Part shown: positions 53,503 to 63,623 of the stretch, piece after piece
Position numbering within the stretch: the first letter of the stretch is position 1
Layout of the letters: each line of letters begins with the position of its first letter
Assembly (NCBI GenBank): GCA_018902755.1
Contig: JAHIQI010000052.1
Location: 155,008 to 219,007 of the forward strand
Origin: Pseudomonadota bacterium
GTDB lineage: Bacteria; Desulfobacterota; Desulfarculia; Desulfarculales; Desulfarculaceae
Direction: 5' to 3'
DNA: 64,000 nucleotides
Translations under genes and position numbers: made by a program
Notes under the pieces: model-generated
What the model was told of the DNA's origin: nothing
Database searches by the model: none
The model's input: only the letters and a program-made list of their open reading frames with translations

Positions 53503-55899
53503 ATGAGTTATAATAGTTTTTTAACGCGCTTTAAAGAGATCCCCTTCTTGCCCCATGATTCTGATCTTTATAAAACTGAAATTGACGATTTAAAAGAAAT
53601 ATTAATTGCTATCACCAGGCAGGAAATACCACTTGAAGAATCTGCAGAATACCACAACCATATTAAAAGACTAATTTCGGTCCATTTATTTCTACAACAT
53701 CTGTCTCCAGGGAAAAGAGCCTTTTGTGCGGTTGATTTGTCGGAGAAAACCTGTAGTGTAATTAACCAATACTGGATAGATGGATGGTTGTTTCATTTAG
53801 ATAAGCTGCTTAGTTCATATTCTTCGGCCATCGACTCAGCTGCACACGGAAAAGGCAAGAGTCGGCAGCTTTGTAAACAAGCCCTAAGCGGTGTGTTGGA
53901 TAACTTACTTGAATTGCGTCAAGATATCAACCCGACCCAAAAAATACAAACAATTGACTATGCAGCCTTTGCTAAACATTTGGATAAAATTCACTATTTA
54001 ATGTCCATGGCCTACTTGGGGCTGGCGCGTTTGGTACCCGTCAAAGCAATCTCGGTTTCTCAGAAAAAAATTGAAGCCCTGAAAGAAGCCCTCAGGTGGC
54101 TGAACGAAATAAAGGATGGTTCTAATGATTCGGTTGCGCTACGAATTGAAATCGGGCTTGAATTATTATGGCTCGGAAAGCAATCAATCGATTTAGAGGA
54201 GATGGCATTGCTTTTGGACGAAAACATGTTTGCCGAATCGCAGGCAGGGAGGCAGTTGGTTTTATATTTGGCCGAATCGGAAATCGATAAAAGTTATATT
54301 AATCAAATAATTAAATCAGACGAAGCTAAACCTTTAGAAAAAGCTCGCGCAGCTTTAATTTTAAATGATTATAATATTAGTAAATATACAAACGACGCGC
54401 TTGAAATTGCAGCCAAAAAAGGATTTCAAGATCGTGACTGGGATGAGCTTACCAATTTTATTATTAGATTAGCTCGCTCAAATCACTCTGACTGGAAACA
54501 CTTAGCTAGGAAAGCCTGGGAAAAATGCGCCCACCGAGAAAGTATTACTTTGAACAATTTATATTTACGTCAATTTTGGGCAAAACAACGCGACCTGTAC
54601 GATTTGGCTTTTCATGCTACGGAAGATTCGCCCAAAAAAATTGAAATTATTGATAAATTGAAGAGTCGCCCTGCCTTGAGGCATTCGGCCATTGAAAAAA
54701 TTTCCCAACAAAATGAAGGGTTACGTAAACTTTATGACATGGAAAGCGCTATCTATGGGAATTACTATTACTCCCAAGCAGAACAAGCTAAATGGAATGG
54801 AATCGCCAGGAGCTACTTGAAACTGCCTGCTTTCCCTTCTTTGAATATGTTGCCAGCGAACTGGCTATCAGTTCATTTCTACATCAGCACCGGAGCCACA
54901 AAAAAAGAAACAAAGGATAAAGGTTATGCTTTTGTAACCAACTCTGATGGCGACGTGCTGGGAGTCCGTGAATTCAAGTCCGCCCCAATCTGGAAAGCAT
55001 TTCAGAACTGGCAGGACATTTATTTCACCGCCCATGGCAACGTTGGCGATTACAGCAACCTTAATAAGCCGTTGGAAGTACTCTGCCAAACCGTAGGCCA
55101 AGAACTTAATTTTTTATTTGATAATAGTTTACTTCCAGAGGGCCGGCCCGTGGTGTTCATACCATTTGATTTCATGCACAAGTTGCCTTTGCATATGGCA
55201 ATTAACAGTAACGGTGAACTATGGGCTAAACGCAATCCATGTGCCTATCTGCCGTCCTGGCACCTTTTGCATCCACCTGCGGTCGATTCAAAAAATGCTA
55301 TAGGAAAAAAAATATGCCTTCATCACTTTGAAGAGAATCTTTACCAATATATTTTGCGCGAGGAAAACCCCTTGGCGCTGCAAGACATTTACGATCCTGT
55401 CCAAATTGAAAACTGGAACGATGAAATAATTAATAACCCCACACTGCTGCTCTTGCTTTGCCATGGGCTCTGCCATCCCATCAATCCTCTAGAAACTTCG
55501 CTGATTTTTAGCAATGGGTACCTTACTAATCAAATGATTTTGGAAAGCTCGGTTAACTTGGCTGGCACCCGAATAATACTTGGCGCTTGTGAAACAGATA
55601 CAACCCCGCCAGCCACTAACCATGTAGATGAACACTTGTCAGTAACAAGCGTCTTACTTACAAAAGGTGCAAGTGAAATATTGGGTGGGCTTTGGGCACT
55701 TATGAGCGACCAAATAGAGCGACTGGCACAAACTATAGGGGCAGCAGATGAACAGCAGCCGCTATATTCATCACTTTGGGCCTACTACCAGGAACTACCC
55801 ATAGAGTACATTCGAAACAATCTGTTCAAAACTGCACCATTTCGAGTTGCCGGCCTGCCGATCGGCTGCGCACCGCCCGCCCGGGATTCTGAAAAGTAA
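53503..55899 (+). CDS. csx29: TPR-CHAT caspase-like protease, Csx29-like
   Basis: This 798-residue protein has an N-terminal helical TPR-like region (about residues 1-430) and a C-terminal CHAT protease domain. The likely catalytic dyad is His654 (LLCHGLCHPI) and Cys696 (ILGACETDT), 42 residues apart, as in caspase-like CHAT enzymes. In Craspase, Csx29 binds Cas7-11 and is switched on by target RNA. The gene directly precedes cas7-11, separated by 39 bases. The AAGGAGGG site gives a clear start. The substrate here is unknown; the ZAS protein is the suspect. Confidence 0.88.
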   Translation: MSYNSFLTRFKEIPFLPHDSDLYKTEIDDLKEILIAITRQEIPLEESAEYHNHIKRLISVHLFLQHLSPGKRAFCAVDLSEKTCSVINQYWIDGWLFHLDKLLSSYSSAIDSAAHGKGKSRQLCKQALSGVLDNLLELRQDINPTQKIQTIDYAAFAKHLDKIHYLMSMAYLGLARLVPVKAISVSQKKIEALKEALRWLNEIKDGSNDSVALRIEIGLELLWLGKQSIDLEEMALLLDENMFAESQAGRQLVLYLAESEIDKSYINQIIKSDEAKPLEKARAALILNDYNISKYTNDALEIAAKKGFQDRDWDELTNFIIRLARSNHSDWKHLARKAWEKCAHRESITLNNLYLRQFWAKQRDLYDLAFHATEDSPKKIEIIDKLKSRPALRHSAIEKISQQNEGLRKLYDMESAIYGNYYYSQAEQAKWNGIARSYLKLPAFPSLNMLPANWLSVHFYISTGATKKETKDKGYAFVTNSDGDVLGVREFKSAPIWKAFQNWQDIYFTAHGNVGDYSNLNKPLEVLCQTVGQELNFLFDNSLLPEGRPVVFIPFDFMHKLPLHMAINSNGELWAKRNPCAYLPSWHLLHPPAVDSKNAIGKKICLHHFEENLYQYILREENPLALQDIYDPVQIENWNDEIINNPTLLLLLCHGLCHPINPLETSLIFSNGYLTNQMILESSVNLAGTRIILGACETDTTPPATNHVDEHLSVTSVLLTKGASEILGGLWALMSDQIERLAQTIGAADEQQPLYSSLWAYYQELPIEYIRNNLFKTAPFRVAGLPIGCAPPARDSEK

Positions 55900-55938
55900 T
55901 AAACCCGCAAACTACGAACCAACGGAAAGGACAAAACC

Positions 55939-58900
55939 ATGCCGGAGCAAAAAACCCTCTCCGTTCGATTGAGTTTTATTGAACCATACCGCATGACTAC
56001 CGCCCCAAAGCCATCTTTTCGCACCAACGGCTTTGCACGTTGGGCTGGCAGACCATGGATAACCGGGACTTTACTCAGGTCGGCCACGATAAGAGGAGCT
56101 GAAGAGCTTTTGGCTCTGTCGGACGGGATATGGGATGGTGTTCAATGCTGTTCTGGGGAATTTTACACCAGAGACAAACAGTCCCGCCGTCAGGACCTCC
56201 AATTACGCCGCAGGCACACCCTGTCTTGGCCAGCCAAGGAAAAATGCGAAGACAGGGAGAACCCCTGTCCGCTTTGCCTTCTTTTGGCTGGGTGGAGTCG
56301 CACCGGTGGCGAGCCCAGGGACCGGGATTCGGTCTGGGTGCACTTTGGCAACCTTAGCTTGGCTGAAGAAAAATATTTTAATGATCCCAGTGCAATTGGC
56401 GTAGAGCGAGTTCTCAACCGGGTCGATGCCCACACCGGCAAAGCGCACGATTTCTATAAAATTTGGGAGATCACCAGTCCAGAGGTTCGTGAATTTAAAT
56501 CAAAAATTACTCTAAATTTGCCGGATAGAACTGAATGGGGGCAGGCCGTTTCGCTTGAGACCATGAAATCATTTCTCGCCGGCAGCCTTGCCTTGGTTGA
56601 GACCCTTTGTGGGTCCCTTTGCCGCATTTTTATTGGCGATGACGATGGTTTCAGGCTAAGGGAGAGCGATGCCTTCCTCTCTGCGCAAGACCCAACGGGG
56701 CTGGCCGTGGTTCGTAACCTAGCGGAGAACCTAGCCAATACCGTACGAGACACCTTTGATCCTTCCCGCGAAAGCAACAAGCTGCGCAGTTTCGCAGATT
56801 TGGCTTTCGGCCTGCGTCAGTTGAACTCTATCAGCCTGAAAAGCATAGAGGAAAACACCCAGGGCCCCTTGTGGAAGTCCGCCGGTGAAAATAATGCGAT
56901 TCTAAGGGATGAACTGCTACGCATTTGGCGGGACGAACAAAACCAAAACTACTTGCAAAAACACTGGCGATTTTTTTGCGAGCACTTGGGACAGGCTGTG
57001 CACGACAGGGCCCAGGAACAAAGCCGCAGTCTTTCGCCGGGACGGTCATTGGGCGCGGCCCCACTTGACGATAGAACCGCAAAGGAGGACCGCTTCGTTG
57101 GCCAGGAGCAAAGGCTTAATTCGATCAGAAACCAGGAATGGATCATTACCGGAGTCTTGGAGGCGATGACCCCCTTCCACGTGGGGATTGCAGCAGAATC
57201 CGGCCGTCATGTGGATCAAGCCATTCTCCTTGATGACAACAACGCCTTTCGCTTGCCGCGCTCAACCCTGCGTGGAGCCCTGAGGCGGGACTTAGGACTG
57301 GCCTTGTCCGGCTTCACCTGCCGGGCCGAATTGGCTCCGGAGGCTCCCTGTCTCTGCGATGCCTGCCAGATATTACGTCAACTGAAAACATTGGACGCGG
57401 TGAGCAACTCGACAATGCCGCCGGAAATCCGCCATCGGCTACGGCTAAACCAAGAGAGCGGCACGGTTGATGAAAGCGCACTGTTCAATTGCGAGCTTGG
57501 AATCCAAGGTATGTGCTTCCCCTTGGTCATTCGCATGCGCACGGAGGAAACTCCGCCGCAGGCCATCTGGAACGTGTTGGCCTGGTGGCAAAAAGGCCGG
57601 CTCTTTTTGGGCGGCTTCTCCGGCACCGGCAAGGGGCGTTTTCGGTTGAAAAAACTTAGAGTCGCACGCTGGGATTTGTCTGTGCCCGGGGCGCTCCAGG
57701 ATTACCTGAAATGCCAAGGCTTGCGCGGCAAGGAAAACAGCCTGCTCGATGACTCGCCCAGGGGGCTTAGTGAATACCACTCCGTTACGACTACTAATAG
57801 CCGTGAATTAGTTAACCTGGGTGGCAACATAACAGAACCTGCACTGGTTTACACTGAACAGATTCACTATCCTCGTTTCCCGTGGCGGGAGATAACCTGG
57901 GGCCTGCAATTCGATGGGCCGTTGCTTACCAGCGACCCTATTCAGGCCGGGCTGAGCCACGAAGCCGATGCAGTCTATTTCCAAAAAATGGTTATCGAGG
58001 AGAATGACCAAGTAGTTTCCAAGCCTGCTCTGCGCGGCGAAGGAATGCGAGGAATTTTACGCACCACCCTGGGCCGCCGGCACAAGCTTTTCGATCAGAC
58101 GCATGATGACTGTCAATGCCTTGTCTGCCGCATTTTTGGCAATGAACATCACCAAGGCATGGTGCGGGTTGAAGACATGACGCTGACACCCCATCTCAAC
58201 CCGCCATCGCCATCGGCCCGCCGCCTAGATCACGTGGCCATAGATCGAATCAGCGGTGGCGCGGCCGACACGCGCAAATTCGACGACATGCCGCTGGTGG
58301 GCTCCCCTGATGACCCTCTCATATTTGGTGGCAAACTCTGGCTGCATGAAGAGGTAGACCAGGGCTTGCTGGATTCTTTGGCCAGGGCGCTGGTGGATAT
58401 CAAATCCCAACGCTTGCCCGTAGGCGGCAAGGGCAGCATCGGTTATGGGTGGGTCAGTGAACTGGAACTGGACGACGATGAACCCATGCAGGATGCTGCA
58501 AGCCCGCTGATCGCGGCCTGGCAGTGTGTAAGCTCAAACCAGGAGCAGCGCATTGATGAAACCGGCCAAAAAGACCACAAGGCAGAAGAGGTTGACCCGC
58601 AACATGACCCAGCCGTTGATTGGCCGGATCTTCCGGAACTTACCCTGGACATACAGCGCAACTACAACCCCTATTATTTTTTACCCCCAGATAAAAAGGC
58701 TGATTCTCAGGACGGTCCCTATGTACACCGTGAAACTACCCTTCCCAGCCACAGTCATTTTGCCTGGAACTTGTATGCCGGCTACTTAAAATGCAAATTG
58801 ATCAGTAAAACTCCTCTTATTATCCCGGATACCGAAAGCGACAATACCTTGGGTATGGAGGATCCCCCCACGGGACATAAAGCCTACGGCTTTTTCCGTT

Positions 58901-60645
58901 TGGGGAACACGGTGGCCATCCCAGGCGCCTCACTAAGGGGAATGATCAGCTCTGTTTATGAGACGGTGACCGATTCCTGTTTCAGGATCATGGACCAAAA
59001 GTCCAGATTGTCCTGGCGAATGGATGCCAGAAATGACCCTAGCCAATTTAAACCTGGGCGTGTAATAGCAGAAAATGGTGAACTTTTTGTCCTCGAAATG
59101 AGGAGCAAGGATAGATTGCCAATTTATGACCATAACAATCCAGATGCTATAAACAACTGGAAGAAGATAATTGAGCAACCCGAAATTGCTAGGGGTGCTA
59201 GCAAGACAACAGTTGCACACCTAAATACCAGCAATAGACATGACACGCATGCCAAACTTGTAGGATTAAACGGAGGAGACTCATATATAAAATTTACCGG
59301 TCCAAATATGGTAAATATAGCTAATATTAGCGCAGTTAATACTGGCGACTTGCCAGCTGATTGGTCGGAAGCGTTTTTTAATTGCCCTGACGACGGCCCG
59401 CAATATTATCAAGTTATCAATGGTGGAAGACAATTCACCATGATAAAGAAATATGAAAGAGTATTTTACAACGCGCCTTCAGAAGAAAAAAGAGAGCGGA
59501 TACCAGCGGCGGTACGGGATCGCTTTGAGCAGCTGATGAGGGAATACCTCAAGAACGCTGAAAGAGAAGACATCCCCCATGTCTTCCGGACAACCACTTA
59601 CTTCACGTCCCAAAAACTGGAACACGGTGATCTGATTTATTTCCGTAGAAATGCTAGTGGTGAAGTAGAAGATATTATACCGGTGGCCATTTCTCGCTGG
59701 GTCGATACCGGATGCCTGGGTATGCGCATGGCAGAAAAGGATTTCCTTCCGTGCGCCCATGTTTGTCTGGATGACTGCGAAACCTGCTTGGCCAGGGTAG
59801 GGCCTCACCCCTGGTACCGTGAGGGGGAGCCGCTGAAAGGACTTTGCCCTGGCTGCAGCTTGTTTGGTGCCCAGGGTTACAAGGGTCGGGTGCGTTTCGG
59901 CTTTGCCGAATTGGACGGGGAGGCCAAGTGGCTCATTAAAGGCGATGAACCAGTACAGCGCCGGCTAACTTTGCCTTTGCAAGAAAGACCACGCCTCACT
60001 TGGGTTATATCCAGGGACGAAAACTCAAAAATCCCTGGGCGTAAGTATTATGTGCACCACCAGGGCTGGCGCACCGTTTTAAGGGGTAGGAACCCCATAG
60101 ATCAGACGGAAATTCGACCCAATGCCAACAATTGCACAGTGGAGCCCTTGGACGGTGGCAATGAATTGAGCTTCGAGGTTCGGTTCGAAAACTTGCGGGA
60201 TTGGGAGCTGGGGCTTCTGCTTTACAGCCTGGAATTGGAGCCTGGCCTGGCCCACAAACTGGGCAGGGGTAAGGCGTTAGGTTTTGGCAGCGTAGAGATC
60301 AAGGTAGACCGCATTGCCCTTCAGCAAAATGGTGAGCCCGGTCAAAATCCTGAGGTCGCGCCAACCCCTACTGCCGAGCTAGACCAGCAGCCTGCGGCAA
60401 CCCCAGGCAAGCAGGAGTTATTGCGAGCTGGCCAAGACTGGCTGCAAAAGCATCATTTCGGCGACTCACGCCCAGGCCTATGGCATGAAATTCCCAGAAT
60501 GGAAAAACTGCGCAATCTAATGCGATACCAAGAAGATGAAACCCTCAGGGTGTGTTTCCCTGATCTGCAGGCCCATGTTGACCTAAAGAAAAACGGTTAC
60601 AACCCAGGGGAGCGCCTCAAAACACCTTGGGATCCTTGGCGTTAA
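55939..60645 (+). CDS. cas7-11: Cas7-11 (gRAMP) type III-E single-protein effector
   Basis: This 1568-residue protein has four fused Cas7-type RAMP domains and a Cas11-like helical part. Cas7.1 is about residues 1-240 (crRNA processing; Cys103/110/113 zinc site); Cas11-like 260-390; Cas7.2 about 400-575 (LPRSTLRGALRRDL, LGGFSGTGKGRFRL); Cas7.3 about 650-835 (PALRGEGMRGILR, VGGKGSIGYGW); Cas7.4 with a large insertion about 945-1445 (IPGASLRGMISS, CPGCSLFGAQG). Aligning with Csm3 puts the target-RNA cleaving Asp at 426 (GRHVDQA) in Cas7.2 and 677 (HEADAVY) in Cas7.3, so both cleavage sites look intact. The neighbourhood agrees: CHAT upstream, RT-Cas1 downstream. Confidence 0.95.
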   Translation: MPEQKTLSVRLSFIEPYRMTTAPKPSFRTNGFARWAGRPWITGTLLRSATIRGAEELLALSDGIWDGVQCCSGEFYTRDKQSRRQDLQLRRRHTLSWPAKEKCEDRENPCPLCLLLAGWSRTGGEPRDRDSVWVHFGNLSLAEEKYFNDPSAIGVERVLNRVDAHTGKAHDFYKIWEITSPEVREFKSKITLNLPDRTEWGQAVSLETMKSFLAGSLALVETLCGSLCRIFIGDDDGFRLRESDAFLSAQDPTGLAVVRNLAENLANTVRDTFDPSRESNKLRSFADLAFGLRQLNSISLKSIEENTQGPLWKSAGENNAILRDELLRIWRDEQNQNYLQKHWRFFCEHLGQAVHDRAQEQSRSLSPGRSLGAAPLDDRTAKEDRFVGQEQRLNSIRNQEWIITGVLEAMTPFHVGIAAESGRHVDQAILLDDNNAFRLPRSTLRGALRRDLGLALSGFTCRAELAPEAPCLCDACQILRQLKTLDAVSNSTMPPEIRHRLRLNQESGTVDESALFNCELGIQGMCFPLVIRMRTEETPPQAIWNVLAWWQKGRLFLGGFSGTGKGRFRLKKLRVARWDLSVPGALQDYLKCQGLRGKENSLLDDSPRGLSEYHSVTTTNSRELVNLGGNITEPALVYTEQIHYPRFPWREITWGLQFDGPLLTSDPIQAGLSHEADAVYFQKMVIEENDQVVSKPALRGEGMRGILRTTLGRRHKLFDQTHDDCQCLVCRIFGNEHHQGMVRVEDMTLTPHLNPPSPSARRLDHVAIDRISGGAADTRKFDDMPLVGSPDDPLIFGGKLWLHEEVDQGLLDSLARALVDIKSQRLPVGGKGSIGYGWVSELELDDDEPMQDAASPLIAAWQCVSSNQEQRIDETGQKDHKAEEVDPQHDPAVDWPDLPELTLDIQRNYNPYYFLPPDKKADSQDGPYVHRETTLPSHSHFAWNLYAGYLKCKLISKTPLIIPDTESDNTLGMEDPPTGHKAYGFFRLGNTVAIPGASLRGMISSVYETVTDSCFRIMDQKSRLSWRMDARNDPSQFKPGRVIAENGELFVLEMRSKDRLPIYDHNNPDAINNWKKIIEQPEIARGASKTTVAHLNTSNRHDTHAKLVGLNGGDSYIKFTGPNMVNIANISAVNTGDLPADWSEAFFNCPDDGPQYYQVINGGRQFTMIKKYERVFYNAPSEEKRERIPAAVRDRFEQLMREYLKNAEREDIPHVFRTTTYFTSQKLEHGDLIYFRRNASGEVEDIIPVAISRWVDTGCLGMRMAEKDFLPCAHVCLDDCETCLARVGPHPWYREGEPLKGLCPGCSLFGAQGYKGRVRFGFAELDGEAKWLIKGDEPVQRRLTLPLQERPRLTWVISRDENSKIPGRKYYVHHQGWRTVLRGRNPIDQTEIRPNANNCTVEPLDGGNELSFEVRFENLRDWELGLLLYSLELEPGLAHKLGRGKALGFGSVEIKVDRIALQQNGEPGQNPEVAPTPTAELDQQPAATPGKQELLRAGQDWLQKHHFGDSRPGLWHEIPRMEKLRNLMRYQEDETLRVCFPDLQAHVDLKKNGYNPGERLKTPWDPWR

Positions 60646-60666
60646 GCGCATGGAACCGGGGCGGTC

Positions 60667-62958
60667 ATGCGGCAAGGGCTTTTTGAACATTTCATCAGTA
60701 AAACAAACTTCCTGGAAGCTTTTGCTAGGGTGGCGGCCAAGGGAGCTCTGGGGGGAGTCGATGGGGTTTCCTTGGAAAAATTCAGACGGAACCTCTCCTC
60801 CAATTTGATGCGCTTACGTCAGGATATTCAGGAAGGACGCTACAAGCCCCAACCGGTGAAAAGCGTTTGGGTCCCCAAGTTAAACCCTAATGGGGAATGG
60901 CGCGAACTGGGTTTGCCCACAGTGGTGGACAAGGTGGCTCAGGCAGCCCTGTTGAATGTCGTCGAACCTCTGGCTGAAAATATTTTTCTGAGCACAAGTT
61001 ATGGTTACCGGCGAGGCAAGGGACCTATGAAGGCCCTGCAAAGGGTTGAGCATAACCTGAAAAATCTGAAGCTCATTTGGGTGTCCCATCATGATGTGGA
61101 CAATTGCTTTGACTCCCTAGATCAAAACCATGTGATTGAACTGTTCTCGGGGTTGGTCGAAGGGGATGCCAGACTGGTGGAACTGGTGGCCCTTTGGAGC
61201 AGAATGGGCGTCATTGACCCCAAGGGTCAGTGGCGAAATGTCGAAGCTGGCGTGAGACAAGGGCAGATACTTTCCCCTCTGTTGGCCAATCTCTACCTGC
61301 ATCCGCTCGATGAGTTGGCGGTAAAGGGCGGATGGGGATGGGTGCGCTATGCCGACAACTTTTTGATCCAGTGTTCAAGCCAGGCCAAGGCTGTTGAGGC
61401 CGAGGAAAAGGTTAGACACTTTCTTGAGACGTCCTTGGGCCTAAAGCTGAACCCGAACCCTGATCCGGTTGCCAGCCTTAAGGAGGGATTCGTTTTTTTG
61501 GGGATTTTGTTCAAGGGACAACAACGCGAAATCGCCCCTGAAAAAATTGAAAAGATAAAAAATCGACTGCGATTTCTTCTCTCAGCTCGCAATCAGGCTC
61601 CTCCCAGGGAACTACTGTCCGAGTTAGGCCGGCGGGTGGATGGCTGGCGGCGCTATTATGGCTTCCTGAATCCCAAGGGCCAGTTCGCCTACCTGGATAA
61701 AATCATCGCCGACGGACTGAATCAGCATATACAAAGACGGGTGCGTGACGGGGCTTGGTCCGAACGGGTTCCGGATGAACTGATGCTCCCCAGCCTGCGA
61801 AATATTAACCCGGCAAAATCACGACAGGCGCTTAAAAAACTCTGGTCGGCGGCCAGCAATAATCAAACCGATGTTTTTGATCATAGAGTTCAGAAAAAAG
61901 TGCAAAGCCAGCACCTCCGCTACTCGCGAAAATTGGCCTTGGAAGGTGAGGTTTTTGTTTCCACACCCGGCAGCTTCCTGGGCTGCAGAGGGGAGCGACT
62001 CGTTCTGCGGCAAAAAGGCGCTGTCAAGGCTGATGTACCATTGCTTCGCATAAGGGGGATTTGCATAGCTTCACCCGGAGTGACCATTTCCTCCAACCTG
62101 ATTGAACTTTGCGCCCGAAAAAGCGTGACGGTCTATTTCTTGGATCAAATGGGCAAGGTAACAGGCCTGCTTTCCCCGCCTGGGGGCCACAGGTCAGACC
62201 TTAGTCTGGCCCAGCTGAAACATCGCGAAACCTCCCTCGGTCGCCTCCTTGCCTGCCAGTTCATATGGGGTAAATTGAAAAATCAGCGAGCACTATTGCG
62301 TTATAATATAAAAAATCACGCTCGACATGGCGAAAGCGCCGCCTTGTCCCTTTGCCGTGAAACGGTCAAAGCCATGGGCGACTACATCGATCAAGTCAAG
62401 AACATTTCAAAAAGCAATTCCCCCGAAAATTTCCGGGCTCGGCTTTTGGGTTTAGAAGGAGCTTGTGCCTCCCGTTATTGGCGCGCCGCGGGCGCCCTGC
62501 TTCCCTCTGATGCCGGGTTCAATGGCCGCAATCGCCGAGGCGCCAAAGACTTGGTGAACTCGATACTCAACTATGGCTACGGCATTCTTTATGTGCGTAT
62601 GAATACCGCAGTGGTACGTAGCGGCCTTAACCCAGAGGCCGGTTTTTTACACGCCAATGAACCAGGCCGGCCTTCATTGGTGTTGGACATGGTGGAAGAG
62701 TTTCGGGCGCCCGTGGTGGATCGCTCGGTATTCGCCCTGCTGAAGCTAAAAGTAAAAGTGGGTCAGGATGAACAGGGGCATCTAACACCCGAGACCCGCC
62801 GCCGGGTGGTCCAGGCTGTTCTGCAACGCCTGAATGCGCCCACTCCGTACCGAGGGAAAAAGATTTCTTTGGAAGAAATAATGCACCGGCAGGGGGAGGC
62901 TTTAAAAAACTGCCTCAAGGGCGGTCGCTCATACCGGGCGTTTCTTTCCAGATGGTAA
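60667..62958 (+). CDS. cas1: Reverse transcriptase-Cas1 fusion
   Basis: This 763-residue protein has an N-terminal group II-like RT (about residues 1-330) and a C-terminal Cas1 integrase (about 415-725). The RT has HHDVDNCFDSL (Asp143) but YADN at 228-231 instead of YADD. The Cas1 triad is Glu597 (LGLEGACASRYW), His662 (GFLHANEPG) and Asp674 (LVLDMVEEFR). It should acquire spacers, possibly from RNA. There is no Cas6 part, as expected for type III-E, where Cas7-11 matures crRNA. No cas2 was found between it and the array. Confidence 0.95.
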   Translation: MRQGLFEHFISKTNFLEAFARVAAKGALGGVDGVSLEKFRRNLSSNLMRLRQDIQEGRYKPQPVKSVWVPKLNPNGEWRELGLPTVVDKVAQAALLNVVEPLAENIFLSTSYGYRRGKGPMKALQRVEHNLKNLKLIWVSHHDVDNCFDSLDQNHVIELFSGLVEGDARLVELVALWSRMGVIDPKGQWRNVEAGVRQGQILSPLLANLYLHPLDELAVKGGWGWVRYADNFLIQCSSQAKAVEAEEKVRHFLETSLGLKLNPNPDPVASLKEGFVFLGILFKGQQREIAPEKIEKIKNRLRFLLSARNQAPPRELLSELGRRVDGWRRYYGFLNPKGQFAYLDKIIADGLNQHIQRRVRDGAWSERVPDELMLPSLRNINPAKSRQALKKLWSAASNNQTDVFDHRVQKKVQSQHLRYSRKLALEGEVFVSTPGSFLGCRGERLVLRQKGAVKADVPLLRIRGICIASPGVTISSNLIELCARKSVTVYFLDQMGKVTGLLSPPGGHRSDLSLAQLKHRETSLGRLLACQFIWGKLKNQRALLRYNIKNHARHGESAALSLCRETVKAMGDYIDQVKNISKSNSPENFRARLLGLEGACASRYWRAAGALLPSDAGFNGRNRRGAKDLVNSILNYGYGILYVRMNTAVVRSGLNPEAGFLHANEPGRPSLVLDMVEEFRAPVVDRSVFALLKLKVKVGQDEQGHLTPETRRRVVQAVLQRLNAPTPYRGKKISLEEIMHRQGEALKNCLKGGRSYRAFLSRW

Positions 62959-63623
62959 TTCTGTGCCATACAATAACTCACTATTCTGCAAAGTAATTCC
63001 GGAGGATTCCAGCCACGAAAGAAGCGGGGCTCCCAGCCTCTGTGCGAGAATCCTCTTGGCACGCAAACCAGAAGGGACTTTCCTTGTCTGGGGCCAGACA
63101 GGGTAACTTGCTAGTATCATTTCTCAACAGTGCTTATATCTGGGTCAACGACTAACCAACGTGGAGAATCAGGGCTCATAGGTATGCGAACATTTTGCTT
63201 GGGGCGATTTTGGAAGAATTGATAATATTTTTCAAGCAATTAAGTTATCTGGACCAGCTTTGGGGCTCTGGTGAAATTTTCGCATACCTCTCGGTTTGGC
63301 AAAAACGCCGGGAGGTATGCGAAAATTGCCCGAATTGTAAATTTTTTTAATAATAAAATCAGTGTATTGAAAAAACAAAAAGTGGCGTTTTTCGCAAACC
63401 TCTGGTTCAGGCAGAGGTCCAAAGAGGGTCTCGAACTTTTTTATTTCGATTAAATGATTTGTAATCAAATAGATAGGTAAAAGAGGCTCAACTTTTGGTC
63501 TTGTTTGGGTCCGCTTGAGAGAGAGATATGCGAACTTTTTCCAATTGTGGAAATCTTAGCCTTTTCAAGGCAATCACAACTTCGCCCATTGACACGGTGC
63601 AAAATCACAAATAATATACTTCT
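62959..63623 (+). promoter_or_regulatory. CRISPR leader region with repeated GGTATGCGAA motifs
   Basis: This AT-rich region lies between RT-Cas1 and the array. It contains a block at 63181-63301 that is very similar to that before the mini-array, and further copies of the motif on both strands: 63279-63288, 63314-63323, 63391-63400 and 63535-63544 (two imperfect). These may bind the acquisition complex or a regulator, or hold a promoter. No cas2 or other gene was seen on either strand. Confidence 0.65.
63181..63301 (+). repeat. Leader-like block 2
   Basis: It begins GGTATGCGAACATTTTGCTT like block 1 and ends TCGGTTTGGCAAAA. Unlike block 1 it is separated from the first repeat by about 320 bases. 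Confidence 0.75.

Noticed and set aside
62763..63468. Minus-strand frames near the array as a possible cas2
   Set aside because: They overlap RT-Cas1 or the AT-rich leader, lack ribosome sites and show no ferredoxin-fold Cas2 pattern.
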